This document shows positions 15,601 through 23,501 of a DNA stretch of 64,000 nt, piece by piece. Source of the DNA: Antedon mediterranea (taxonomy: Eukaryota > Echinodermata > Crinoidea > Comatulida > Antedonidae); contig NC_092678.1 of NCBI RefSeq assembly GCF_964355755.1, forward strand, positions 6,422,922 to 6,486,921. The letters are read 5' to 3'. The notes under the pieces were generated by a model, which worked only from the letters and a program-made list of their open reading frames with translations, made no database searches and had not been told where the DNA came from. The position numbers were made by a program, and so were the translations under genes. Each line of letters starts with the position of its first letter. Position 1 is the first letter of the stretch.

Positions 15601-18600
15601 ATAGGTATCGACTCAATGGGAATAGGTATCGACTCCATGGAATAGGTATCGACTCAATGGAAATAGGTATCGACTCAATGGGAATAGGTATCGACTCAAT
15701 GGGAATAGGTATCGACTCCATGAAATAGGTATCGACTCCATGGAATAGGTATCGACTCCATGGGAATAGGTATCGACTCAATTGGAATAGGTATCGACTC
15801 AATAGGAATAGGTATCGACTCAATAAGAATAGGTGTTAACTCCATGGGAATAGGTGTTGACTCCATGGGAATAGGTATTGACTCCATGGGAATAGGTATT
15901 GACTCCATGGGAATAGGTATTGACTCCATGGGAATAGGTATTGACTCCATGGGAATAGGTATTGACTCCATGGGAATAGGTATTGACTCAATGGGAATAG
16001 GTATCAACTCAATGGGAATAGGTGTTGACTCCATGAGAATAGGTGTTGACTCCATAGGAATAGGTATTGATTCCATGAGAATAGGTGTTGACTCAATGGG
16101 AATAGGTATCGACTCAATGGGAATAGGTATCGACTCCATGGGAATAGGTATCGACTACATGGGAATAGGTATCGACTCAATGGGAATAGGTATCGACTCA
16201 ATGGGAATAGGTATCGACTCAATGGGAATAGGTATCGACTTCATGGGAATAGGTATCGACTCCTAGGGAATAGGTATCGACTCCTAGGGAATAGGTATCG
16301 ACTTCTAGGGAATAGGTATCCACTCCATGGGAAGGTATCCACTCCAAGGAAGGGAATAGGTATTGACTCCAAGGGGAAATTAGAAATAGGTGTGTCGACT
16401 TGTGGATAGATACCTTGAGTTAAGTTACTTACTTTAATATGGTAATGGTTAGCCTTGATCAATGTTGTCAAAGCATGGACTATAAAATGCATACTCATTA
16501 TCAAAATTAAATATTAACATGCTATCATATTCTGTTAAAAATATATTTATCCATTGCTTCGCACCTTAGTTTACAATATGCTTGCAAATTAAATTTTTCT
16601 TTTTGCTCGTTTTATTTTTTCCCCAATTTTGGTGATTAATTTCAGTATCTGATAAGGAAGATGCATTAAGACAATTGGACTTAGAAGCAACGCCTTTAAA
16701 AGACCAGAATGGATTCACTGAGTATTCTCCAACAGAGTAAGTTCAAGGAAGCACCATAACGAATAATTAAGCATAACAAATGTTGGGTTTTTTTTCATTT
16801 CATTTATTTGGCATCATCGTAGGATAAAATAATATATCAATATAAAATAAATTTTACAAAAGGTAAAGATACACACTGTTCAGTTGTAATTTAAGTTAAG
16901 AAAGAAAAACATAATACAGTATATACACGTAACTCCTTTGTGCTCAATTTTAAAACCTTTTGGGCATAAATGTTGGGCACAGTGCATTATAAGCATAATA
17001 CTGGGAATAGTACTGCGAAGGATTGTGTTTGTCTTCATTAAACAATATAAAAACAGTTTCCAAATTGTTAGAAAAAAAATAATACAAAATAAAATATATA
17101 TTAATAAATAAAATATATACAAAAAATATAAAAAGTATTTAAAAAATAAATAAAAAAGATGTAAATACTAAATAATTAATTCCTGAGCTGGTGCAATTTT
17201 GATCCTACCCTGAAGTAGATATAGACATTTAAATTTAGGTTTTTTTTAATCCAATTTGAAAAAAATACAATAAGTACAGGTATAGTTACATTTATGTAAT
17301 AATGAATTGATAGGTAATAATAGTCTTTTAATTCTCTTAACTTAGATCAGAATTTTATGTGTAAGGTATGAATTTTAAAATATCAAAACATTTTTTTTAT
17401 TAACATTTTTATTTTGGTTCTATGTTGTGTATTTGCTGTTTTTGTTTTTAATGTTTTTTTTTTTGTTTATGCCTGACATCACAATATTTTCTGCATCCAA
17501 AAAAAAAAAAATTGTTAAGCTCTGTCTACAATATCAAACTTTATGTGAGAAAAAAATGTTGTGTGCCCATATATGGACATGATGATGTCATAAAAAATGA
17601 AATGAAAAAATGAAAAATATCACTACCATATTTGGCCACATCACATTTTTTTTTAGTGAAACTAGTTTGATAGTGTAGACAGAGCTTAAGGGTTACATTT
17701 TCTGCAGTACAGTCAACTATCCCAAAATCTGTCCACCATTGCACTTGCCCCAAAATTCAGGTTTCACAATGCATTTAACATGAAAAGAATTTCAAAGTTT
17801 CAAGACATCGTGACACATTTGAGGTCGGGGAGTTCGGTTTTAGGAAGTTCGACTGTATTGTGTAATTAGAATCACTTATGACTGCTATGTTTTATGTTCA
17901 TCTGGGTCACAAAACGAGGTGTTTGAGGGAGGTCTGCATGAAAAAAGCTGTCATTACCAAACTGATTTTTAATAATGTATTGACATAAACTGTATGAGAA
18001 TTACAGTTGTGTTTTGATGTGATGCAACAAGAAACTATCTAAATATTATTATAAAGATTATATGAAAGAATAATTATTATTAAAGTTTTGGGAGTGATTT
18101 CTTATTACTATTAAAAAATTCATATAGCAAATAATGAAAAAATATGCAAATAATTTGTTGGCCATGTCCAGTAAATAAACCTCGTAACAACTTGTCTGGA
18201 TTTTATGCATACTTGTTTTCTTAAACTTTGGAAAATTGTACCATTTTTTTTTTTTGTGGCATAATTTTGATGCTGATTTGGATATGTTTAACAGCCTTAA
18301 ATTATAACCATTTAAATATTCGGTGATAGTTTATTTTTAACAGGTTGAAGTGGAGAAACATATTGTCAAACTCTATCTAAATCATCAATAATAACGTTTT
18401 TTTTTTTCAGTGATTCATGCGAAGAAAAGGATCCTTTAAAAAACCTAGAGAGTGCGGGAAATGACGAGAGTGAAGACGATAGCCTTGCAGACTACGCTGA
18501 AGGTGGCGGAGATCAATTCAACGAAGATGGATCCTTTATTAACGAATATGGTGACAATCGGCGATCTAACGATAAGGAATCGTCCAACGCAGCATACAAC

Positions 18601-18612
18601 ACATTTGTGTAG
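361..18612 (+). CDS. L1CAM/neuroglian-family cell adhesion receptor (3' part of gene)
   Basis: Single-pass neural adhesion receptor of the L1/neuroglian/NrCAM/neurofascin family. Exons: 361-645, 955-1066, 1208-1380, 1924-2049, 2865-2999, 3402-3529, 3742-3774, 6919-7075, 7290-7544, 7894-8264, 8609-8840, 9414-9526, 9718-9895, 10203-10322, 11215-11388, 12862-12987, 13548-13715, 14716-14844, 16646-16736, 18411-18612. All introns are GT-AG and phases match, giving 1101 codons plus TAG. Domains in order: Ig2-Ig6, five FN3 repeats, a membrane helix near residues 974-995 of this fragment, a juxtamembrane KGGKY (the FERM/ERM region in the family), DDSLADY, QFNEDGSF and a C-terminal NTFV. The 6 Ig + 5 FN3 plan and these tail motifs identify the L1 family. 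The signal peptide and Ig1 are off the left edge. The family binds L1 proteins and contactins outside the cell and ankyrin-spectrin inside. The vertebrate neuronal YRSL insert is absent. The ankyrin motif reads FINEY instead of FIGQY. Confidence 0.95.
783..896. mobile_element. Palindromic MITE family A, degenerate copy A1
   Basis: Carries CACTATCAAACTAGTTTGAC and the centre ATGACATCATCATGTCCATA shared with the other family members, but only one terminal repeat is recognisable. Intronic. Confidence 0.6.
955..1066 (+). CDS. L1-family exon: Ig3 first half
   Basis: Phase-1 acceptor (ACAG at 951-954). Encodes the Ig3 N-terminal half up to the first cysteine in KIQCIAQG. Ends TA|GTAAGT. Confidence 0.92.
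1208..1380 (+). CDS. L1-family exon: Ig3 second half
   Basis: Starts by completing a split tyrosine codon. PTPTIKWEK holds the core Trp, and DAGTYRCTAENSQG holds the second Cys. Donor GTAGGT at 1381. Confidence 0.93.
1924..2049 (+). CDS. L1-family exon: Ig4 first half
   Basis: AVFTCDPQGVPEPTFQWMVD gives the first Cys and core Trp. Phase 1 at both ends. Donor GTAAGT at 2050. Confidence 0.92.
2525..2805 (-). mobile_element. tRNA-derived SINE
   Basis: Read on the minus strand, 2680-2790 resembles a Leu/Ser-type tRNA head (GTGGCTGAACCGTTTAAGAC and a B-box-like stretch before GGCTCACTCGC). It is followed by a body containing GTTCTTTAAAGTGCACAT and GTCCTTATCCGAGAAG on the plus strand. Parts of the head recur at 26940-27055, and parts of the body at 35090-35290 and 56890-57120. 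It lies in the Ig4 intron. Confidence 0.6.
2865..2999 (+). CDS. L1-family exon: Ig4 second half
   Basis: Completes Ig4: LSVINITKDDSAVFQCMIMN holds the second Cys. Acceptor GCAG at 2861-2864, donor GTGAGT at 3000. Confidence 0.9.
3402..3529 (+). CDS. L1-family exon: Ig5 first part
   Basis: VEGKDANFTCQF and PPPTVTWKYKN give the Ig5 first Cys and core Trp. Ends in phase 0 (AAA|GTAAGC), which allows an in-frame cassette to follow. Confidence 0.92.
3742..3774 (+). CDS. L1-family 33-nt microexon in Ig5
   Basis: Eleven codons (GVSIFNLTADQ) between TTTCAG and GTAAGG, phase 0 on both sides. Both the inclusion and the skipping product keep frame. It contains an NLT N-glycosylation sequon. Its presence in transcripts is inferred from the splice sites alone. 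Confidence 0.6.
4050..4220. mobile_element. GGGGACAC repeat, near-complete copy 2
   Basis: Best-defined copy: opens TACAGTAGAGCCTC and closes GGGGTTCTATTGTG, that is, inverted ends. About 165 bp with no ORF. Suggests a short pogo/Tigger-like non-autonomous element. Confidence 0.6.
4413..4500. repeat. GGGGACAC repeat, fragment 3
   Basis: TTGGGACACCTCTATTC followed by a second GACACCTCTATTATGG unit. Truncated. Confidence 0.55.
4661..4800. repeat. GGGGACAC repeat, copy 4
   Basis: Starts TACAATTGAAACCCATG with GGAGACACCTTTGG, and contains GTTGGCCATAGTGTGAAAGC. Degenerate. Confidence 0.55.
4846..5470. repeat. Minisatellite, 20-bp unit
   Basis: About 30 imperfect tandem copies of TATGATCGCCTCTACTCCCC and variants (CTCAACCCCC, CATCCCCTC). 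Strong strand asymmetry: C/T-rich on the plus strand. Sits in the 3.1-kb intron after the microexon. Confidence 0.95.
5476..6119. other. AT-rich intron, nothing recognised
   Basis: Intronic sequence between two minisatellites. I see no exon, RNA gene or clear repeat. Confidence 0.6.
6120..6860. repeat. Minisatellite, 88-bp unit
   Basis: About eight tandem copies. ACTTTCCCAA recurs at 6161, 6249 and 6337, an exact 88-bp period. Each unit carries ACCCCGTGGGTGGACATGG and TTCAATTTTGATAATTTTGA. Copies are nearly identical, so amplification is recent. Intronic, ends about 60 bp before exon 6919. Confidence 0.96.
6919..7075 (+). CDS. L1-family exon: Ig5 last part
   Basis: Completes Ig5: SMLTVRTVSIKDDAGEYSCY holds the second Cys. 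Acceptor TTCAG at 6914-6918, donor GTAAGT at 7076, phase 1. Confidence 0.93.
7110..7244. mobile_element. Palindromic MITE family A, copy A2
   Basis: Opens AAAGCTCTGTCTACACTATC and closes GATAGTGTAGACAGAGCTTT, so the termini are inverted repeats of about 20 bp. The centre carries ATGACATCATCATGTCCATA. Confidence 0.85.
7290..7544 (+). CDS. L1-family exon: Ig6
   Basis: Whole Ig6 on one phase 1-1 exon: NSVTLNCRAN, LVYTWEDDEG and NTGAYTCIAS show Cys, Trp, Cys. The donor GTTTGT is slightly weak. Confidence 0.93.
7566..7870. repeat. GGGGACAC repeat, copy 5
   Basis: Two or three overlapping units, including TATTAAGGGGACACATTTGG and CCCCTTAATAAGAGTGTCCC. Confidence 0.65.
7894..8264 (+). CDS. L1-family exon: FN3-1 and start of FN3-2
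   Basis: FN3-1 has the Trp (ANLEWEAG) and the NTYSFRMAAVNDIGTS core. The exon then runs into FN3-2 (GPPRTNPQNV, MTITWD) and stops in phase 0 at GAT|GTAAGT. Confidence 0.94.
8296..8430. repeat. GGGGACAC repeat, copy 6
   Basis: AACAAGGGGTCACGTTTTG and AAATAGTGGTGTCCCAAGG; degenerate. Confidence 0.5.
8609..8840 (+). CDS. L1-family exon: FN3-2 remainder
   Basis: KYIVMWRRTGQDDWMNV and FDIKVIAVNDQGKG are FN3 C and F/G strand signatures. Acceptor TTAG at 8605-8608, donor GTAAGT at 8841. Confidence 0.94.
9414..9526 (+). CDS. L1-family exon: FN3-3 first half
   Basis: GAAPTDVTVDPNPTSIRVNW is a textbook FN3 start. Ends phase 0 at AAG|GTAAAC. Confidence 0.93.
9718..9895 (+). CDS. L1-family exon: FN3-3 second half
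   Basis: LKPNTDYEVTVGVENSKGLS is the FN3 E-G strand signature. Donor GTAGAC at 9896, phase 1. Confidence 0.92.
9931..10071. repeat. GGGGACAC repeat, copy 7
   Basis: ACTGAGGAGACATCTTGGGA, then CCTTAATAGGAGTGTCTCC. Confidence 0.6.
10203..10322 (+). CDS. L1-family exon: FN3-4 first half
   Basis: APGQVQNFMATV, MKLTWGDPLKPNGVIQGFNI: FN3 with core Trp. Phase 1 at both ends. Confidence 0.92.
10790..11092 (+). mobile_element. LINE 3' fragment with (TAA)n tail
   Basis: With one stop, the conceptual translation ends in RSLAVAGPKIWNRLPIHIEH and DDYNQFKKHLKALYF, the C-terminal signature of CR1/L2-type LINE reverse transcriptases. It closes with GCGCTATACAAGTAATAATAA and a TAA microsatellite tail. 5'-truncated and broken. 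Intronic. Confidence 0.75.
11215..11388 (+). CDS. L1-family exon: FN3-4 second half
   Basis: KDLEPGETYAISIKAFTNAA is the FN3 signature. Acceptor after a long T run (ATAG at 11211-11214), donor GTAAGT at 11389. Confidence 0.93.
11463..11985 (+). mobile_element. LINE 3' fragment with (ATTGA)n tail
   Basis: An 89-codon open stretch reads as a LINE C-terminus (LGPTYWNNLDSTAINHLYTV near its end), followed by about 270 bp of 3' UTR, AATAAATGTATT and five ATTGA units. The C-terminus resembles that of the LINE at 52917, so the two are probably related families. 5'-truncated. Confidence 0.75.
12020..12165. mobile_element. Palindromic MITE family A, copy A3
   Basis: AAAGCTTTGTCTATGC to TAGTGTAGACAAAACTC, with a CATATATGGACATGATGATG centre. 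Confidence 0.85.
12498..12604. mobile_element. 107-bp CAGT-ended MITE
   Basis: Flanked by TA on both sides. Left end CAGTCGAATCCGCCTAAGTC, right end (reverse complement) CAGTTGACTCCACCTAAGTC. AAGTCGAA-like words repeat inside. No ORF. TA target duplication plus CAGT ends point to a pogo/Tigger-like origin. Confidence 0.75.
12862..12987 (+). CDS. L1-family exon: FN3-5 first half
   Basis: RPTVITGTIDITTTDNEATV, VVWEANTEG: membrane-proximal FN3 with core Trp. Acceptor CTTAG at 12857-12861, donor GTGAGT at 12988. Confidence 0.9.
13548..13715 (+). CDS. L1-family exon: FN3-5 second half
   Basis: LVGLDPGTKYKGIIKSVNDE is the FN3 core. Acceptor TTTCAAG, donor GTAAGT at 13716. Confidence 0.9.
13813..13925. 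repeat. Tandem repeat, about 35-bp unit x3
   Basis: ATGTTTTTAACTGTTTGATG plus TTCAGAGATTTA repeated three times, with a fourth partial unit. Confidence 0.9.
14371..14560. repeat. Tandem duplication, about 104 bp x2
   Basis: GCAATGTCATAAAAAAAATA recurs 104 bp apart, and the following TTTTATCAGTACAAAGTAT and TTCACTAGTATTT are also duplicated. Confidence 0.85.
14716..14844 (+). CDS. L1-family exon: transmembrane helix
   Basis: Encodes stalk, helix (WLIAMICIVLLLVLVLLLLC) and the basic juxtamembrane RSQKGGKYN. KGGKY is the most conserved juxtamembrane motif of L1 proteins. Donor GTAAGT at 14845. Confidence 0.95.
15095..16395. repeat. Minisatellite, 21-bp unit, about 60 copies
   Basis: Tandem ATAGGTATCGACTCCATGGG-type units of 21 bp in the intron between the transmembrane and cytoplasmic exons. 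Because 21 is divisible by three and the unit lacks stops in several frames, both strands show long open frames (repeating MGIGIDS on +, MESIPIP on -). Variants (CTCAAT, CTCCAT, TATTGAC, GTGTTGAC) come in blocks, so the array grew by segmental duplication. Confidence 0.97.
16646..16736 (+). CDS. L1-family exon: proximal cytoplasmic tail
   Basis: VSDKEDALRQLDLEATPLKD then GFTEYSPTE. Aligns with VKEKED...FGEY of vertebrate L1 proteins. It passes directly from EYSPTE to the next exon with no RSLE-type insert. Donor GTAAGT at 16737. Confidence 0.93.
17519..17685. mobile_element. Palindromic MITE family A, copy A4
   Basis: Flanked by TTAA at 17515-17518 and 17686-17689, with GCTCTGTCTACAATATC and GATAGTGTAGACAGAGC ends. 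An internal AAATGAAATGAAAAAATGAA expansion lengthens it. Confidence 0.88.
17710..17855. mobile_element. 146-bp CAGT-ended MITE
   Basis: Flanked by TA. Ends CAGTCAACTATCCCAAAA and (reverse complement) CAGTCGAACTTCCTAAAACC. No ORF. Confidence 0.65.
18411..18612 (+). CDS. L1-family last exon: ankyrin-binding tail and stop
   Basis: Reads DDSLADYAEGGGDQFNEDGS, then FINEYG, ending AAYNTFV and TAG at 18610-18612. DDSLADY and QFNEDGSF are L1-family hallmarks. The ankyrin motif at 18535-18549 is FINEY, where FIGQY is the usual form. NTFV fits a class I PDZ ligand (T at -2, V at 0), like the SFV end of NrCAM. Confidence 0.96.
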
Positions 18613-20025
18613 TTAATTGTGAAACAAATTTTAAAACGATAAAGATATTTTGCACATTTGCGTTGTAAATGCGTTGACATTCCCGTCTTTCACCGAAGAA
18701 AACTAGGAAAAAATTATAATAATGTTTTTATCTTTATTTTCTCTGTGTGTTTAAAAAACATTGAGTGTTTTGTCAAAAGTTTTTATTTCCAAAGATAAGT
18801 TAAGTGATGGTTATTTTGGCTTAGATATCATTGGCGTTTCTTATACATAGTTAATGATACTTGAGGCGGAGAATATGAGTTTGTGATACCGTCTAGGTAA
18901 GATTAAATTGGAACGGAATGCGAAAGAAAAAAGTATGGTACGGAGTTCCACGTCGTGCTTAGATATAGTGCAATTGAAACATATGTACCTTGATTTCAGC
19001 ATAATATAATGACCGTAGGCCAAGATTGTTAGAAGATAAACAGCTTTGGATAGGCTAAGCAAGGAGACGTGATAGCGCAAAACTAACGGCTGAAGAAAAA
19101 TAACGGCCTAAGAATTTGCAGCTCATGAAGACACTAGAAGGCGATTTATGTGAAATTTCTTATGGAGTAAAAAAAATATTTTAACTTTTATAAGGCAATT
19201 TTACAGGTTTTCCCCATTTAATGGATTTAGAATAGAACGTAGTTTGTATTTTTTAACTATGTGTAATACCACACATTTGATTGTTGTCATTATCAACAAC
19301 AGAGTATGTATTCAAAATGTATTATACAGTAGGTAATGTAGTGTATAGTTAACATTAAATGTTTTATCCATTTTAACCGTATCAACGATCATTTTAAAGT
19401 ATTTTATAATGTTAATAGAAATCGAGAAGTTTTAGTGAGATCATAAGTGACAAAATCATTTACATTGTAATAAAGATTTTAGAAAATGTGAGGTTTTAAA
19501 TTGTAAATTCTAGTGAAAGGGTTGTTGTACCTATGAGGGGAATATTATAACAATAGCTTAATTAAAATGTATTATTTGTCATAAAATTTTGTGGATGTAA
19601 AAGTTTCCAAAATATTCACATTTAATTTATTTACAATTAAATTAAATATAATTATGTATTCCCCAATGCACCCAGCAAGGCAAACTTTTTTATACTAAAT
19701 TTCTAGGGATTGTGATAATGATATTACCTCAATTATTTAAATTTAAATTTAATTTCTCGTAATCTAATTTCATTGAGGTGAGAGAGAGAGTTTTTGACCA
19801 ATAGTGATATATTAAAAACTTAAATATGTTTTAAGTGTATTTTAAATAGAATTAAATTTAACTATGATCTAAATTTCAACAAATTGAATTCACTTGGCCA
19901 TAACTGAAATTAGTGTAGATATGTTTTAAGTGTGTTTTTGCGTGTTTAAATAATTAAACAGTTTTGTAAGATTGTTGTACAAAAGTAAACTTGTAAAAAT
20001 AAACATTTATTTTTCATTACATCTG
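18613..20025 (+). other. L1-family 3' UTR (probable)
   Basis: AT-rich sequence after the stop. AATAAA hexamers at 19469-19474 and 19998-20003 are candidate poly(A) signals. The second is followed by a T-rich stretch, so I place the end near 20025. Transcript ends are inferred. Confidence 0.5.
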
Positions 20026-20344
20026 AAAACTGTTTATCATAAAAAATATCCAAAAATTTATGTTTTTCTTTCAGTTTTTTTAATTCAATTTTTGTTGATT
20101 GGAACAAATTTAAATGAGTATTCAGAACAATTTTAATGTTTGATTTGAATGATCATTTTTAATGAACCACTTTTTCAATTTTATATTTTACATTTGTTTG
20201 TTTTTTAAAAACAACAACAGTACATCTTAAAAGACTTAGTTTATTGTGCCGTGTATAAATTATATTTTTGCCACATGTAGTAGTGTGTAGTTTAACCATA
20301 GAAGGGTGACTCGCTCACTCATTCACTCACTCATACTGGTTCAA

Positions 20345-20373
20345 CCAGGGAAGAGCGACTTGCTCTTCCCTGG
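20345..20373. other. Perfect 12-bp stem hairpin
   Basis: CCAGGGAAGAGC, loop GACTT, GCTCTTCCCTGG. GC-rich against an AT-rich background, in the spacer downstream of L1. Confidence 0.7.
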
Positions 20374-21054
20374 AGCACAAAGCAAAGAAAAGCTCCTCCA
20401 ACTATTACAATTTGGGGTTGTTGCAGAAGCTATCACAACAATTGCTTCTTAGTCTTTGTTGTAGGGGCAGATCCAGCGGAGCATTAACATGATATTGATG
20501 GTCTGTCAAAGATGGATACAAAAGGTAGTTCATGTCAAAATGTGGGAGAGTACAACCCTAGCCCTACCTCTGGATCCCTCCCTTTGTTATGTAATGTAAG
20601 CAACATGTTCTTTGGACCAATGAGTATCAATGGGTAAATTGATGTGTTCATCTACTATATGTCAATGCTTTGTGTAAGATATGTTGTATTTAGTAGGCCT
20701 ATGTTAGCTTATCAGCAATTGTTTCCAATATTGAGCGCTTTAGATGCAAGCATGATCCAAGATTTTAGTTTTTAGCTGCAGAAAACGTTATTTGTTCTTG
20801 TCTTTTACTTGGTACTCATTGGTCCACAGATTAAAGAATAGAAGCTTTGTTATACTTCGTTAATCACAAACATATAGTAGAGGGCAGTATAATTCTGAAG
20901 TCAAGAATAAAGTTTTATAGTTGTGGTTTGAGATACGACATGTAGTTGAACCTTCTGGATGAAGTAATAGTGGTGTCCTATTAATGAAGAGGATCTAATG
21001 CTAGTACACAGACATTAAATACAAGATTGTGTTATTCTCGCATTTCACTTTTTT

Positions 21055-21167
21055 AAGCTACCAAACTTTATATGACAAAATAAATGTGATGTGCCCATAT
21101 ATTGACCCGATGACATCACTACCATATTTGGGCACATCACATTTTTTGATTGTGTAAACAGAGCTTT
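21055..21167. mobile_element. Palindromic MITE family A, copy A5
   Basis: AAGCTACCAAACTTTATATG to GTGTAAACAGAGCTTTA, with inner TGATGTGCCCATATATTGAC. Slightly shortened. Confidence 0.8.
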
Positions 21168-21301
21168 AGTCTGTGTAGAGTATCTTAGAACTGAACCGGT
21201 GGTGTTTTGGTCTGCCATCTGACTCAAACAGCTGTATTAAAATCAAATGGGTTAAAACTAGTGGCTGTTAAGTGATTGACTGTATATGTGTATATATATG
21301 C

Positions 21302-21728
21302 CATACTGTAAAACCTCGAAAAGAAGCCCATGGGCTTAAACCTCGAAAAGAAGCCCATCTCGAAAAGAAGCCCCCCTCTACAGTTTGCAAAAGTACTCTC
21401 GAAAAGAAGCCCATCTCGAAATGAAGCCCCCTGGGCTTCTTTTCAAGATATTATGGGCTTCATTTCGAGACAGACTACTCATACTGTATTGAGATGATGA
21501 CGAAATTATTGTATTTGACGGTGAATCATAGGACTGTTTTTTTGCTTTTTATATTGTTTTTTAATTGGTATATTAAACATAATGGTTGAAAAAATGTCTC
21601 AAAAGTCACATTATTTACAGTTTGCAAAAGTACTCTCGAAAAGAAGCCCATCTCGAAAAGAAGCCCATCCAAGAGCACTAAAAAAAAAGAAGCAGCCCAT
21701 GGGCTTCTTTTCGAGGTTTTACGGTATG
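21302..21728. mobile_element. 427-bp TIR element with GAAAAGAAGCCC subrepeats
   Basis: Left end CATACTGTAAAACCTCGAAA and right end (reverse complement) CATACCGTAAAACCTCGAAA match over about 35 bp. The word CTCGAAAAGAAGCCC recurs several times in both orientations near the ends. No transposase ORF; non-autonomous. Confidence 0.85.
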
Positions 21729-22014
21729 TCATATAAAAAAGTTGATTAGCTTTTAAGTTGATTGTGCTTATATGTTTCTCTATTATATCCATGTCTATTA
21801 AATCTTATGTTAAATCATTTCGGTTTATTTTATGTAAATTATTAGTCACAAGTAAACAATTAAGTATTTTTATATCTATTGAATTATAATCTTTTTTTAA
21901 ATTCATTTTATATTGAATTGTTTTATGTAATTTGCTTTAGATATTTTTTTTGTAGTATTATTTTGCGTGTGTGGATTTTATACGTTATTTGCATATTAAT
22001 TTACATAATTAATT

Positions 22015-22186
22015 AAACGTTTTGAAGATTACCAAGATAGAAACAGCTAAGTTTTCTGCAGCTATTTACATTTAAAAACTTCTTTATTTTGGATCAAAGA
22101 ATGCATAATACGATTAAATATTGGATTTTTAAGAACTGGTAAGCTATTTTATCAAATAAACCATTGTGGTAATCTTCAAAACGTTT
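22015..22186. mobile_element. 172-bp MITE with perfect 20-bp TIR
   Basis: AAACGTTTTGAAGATTACCA at 22015-22034 and its exact reverse complement at 22167-22186, with flanking AATTA also inverted. AT-rich, no ORF. Confidence 0.88.
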
Positions 22187-22846
22187 TAATTTATTATATT
22201 CTGTTAAATTAATATTGTAAATCTATTATTATATTATAAAGAATGATTGTACTGTTTTGCTAAGAGTAACAAACACCAAGTCAATTTTGTTTGACTGTGT
22301 GATTTCAACTAATAATCAGTGACCACCTGTTAATTCACCCACTTGCCAGGTGTCACCTACTACAGTAATTTGCATATATTTATCTCCAGGTGGCATTTCT
22401 GTTTTTATGACTATAATTTTGACACATGTTTCTATGAGGAAAAATAAATCATTTAATTTATTCAAATAATAATACTAAATGTAGTAATGATTTCCATGTA
22501 CAGTATATATTAACAGGTGGTTATTCCACATTTACATATTTATGATATTCAAATTAGATATATTGTAATGAGTTGTCAAGTAATTATACTTTGTACAGAA
22601 ATGTTAAAAATGTTCTTAGAATTTGTTTGTTTAACAGATTTTTTACCTGATTTGTTGTTAGACAGGAGGTCATTACTATGGCAACAGACACCTGTAAATG
22701 TATGTAGATAATTCTCTAATTGATGAAAAAGAAACTTGTGTATTTAAAATAGTATTCCCTTTTAAGTGTGATATTATATAATTATCGTTCTATGTACATG
22801 TTTTTTCCATGGATTATTATTGGTTTATCTATCAAAGCAAGATCTG

Positions 22847-22905
22847 TAAGGATTATTAATATCAAAAGATTATTTATATCTAAGGATTATTTATATCTAG
22901 GGATT
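22847..22905. repeat. Short tandem repeat, about 21 bp x3
   Basis: AAGGATTATTTATATCTA and variants three times in a row. Confidence 0.7.
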
Positions 22906-23317
22906 AAAATGCAAGAATAATTCTAATCCCCTGTTGTAGGATGCCAAAGATGAGTTTAATTTAAGCCATAATATATGATCACCATCATTTTCACTGAACT
23001 GCTTTCTTTTATGTGATCATGTCGGACCGTTAATTTTTCAAGTTTTACATGTAAACAGCACTTAGTAACTTATTTTTATTCTGTTAATGTTGTTTAAAGC
23101 TATGACGCTGCTTGATCTTATGAAATTAAATCTGGTAGATAATATAATAAAGCTGTTGTTATGTTTCAAAATGTAATGTCATACTGCTGTAGTATGCTTT
23201 AGATTGAATGGCAATGTTATATTCGGATGGCCTTCCCTGAAGAAATTATGTGTGCGTTACTTCTGATGTAAAGGAAGTGTCAACCAAATCCCTAATACAG
23301 ATGCATTACACCATTTT

Positions 23318-23501
23318 AGCAACCCCCGGAGTTGCCATTTAAAAAATGTTGCTGTTTTGACGTCATTTTAAAATGAATGAGCAACCCCTGGATTCACGCT
23401 TTAAAACATGTTACTGTGTTGATGTCATTGTAACGTGAATGTGCAAACCCGGAGTCACCCTTTATTTTTTTTTTACTTTGTTGACGTCATTGTAATGAAC
23501 G
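23318..23501. promoter_or_regulatory. Three 62-bp repeats, each with a CRE-like octamer
   Basis: TGACGTCA at 23358-23365, TGATGTCA at 23420-23427 and TGACGTCA at 23482-23489, spaced exactly 62 bp. Flanking unit sequence (GCAACCCCYGGAGT and the TTTAAAA region) has diverged more than the octamer block TGACGTCATT. Immediately upstream of a CpG-containing promoter-like stretch. Looks like a CREB/ATF-type cis array; binding is inference. Confidence 0.7.

Noticed and set aside
15095-16395. CRISPR-like repeat array
   Set aside because: No unique spacers, 21-bp head-to-tail units, and an animal genome: it is a minisatellite.
15025-16504. Long open frames with MESIPIP and MGIGIDS heptads as a protein-coding gene
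   Set aside because: They occur in several frames on both strands at once, are explained by a 21-bp tandem unit lacking stops, and lie wholly inside an L1-family intron.
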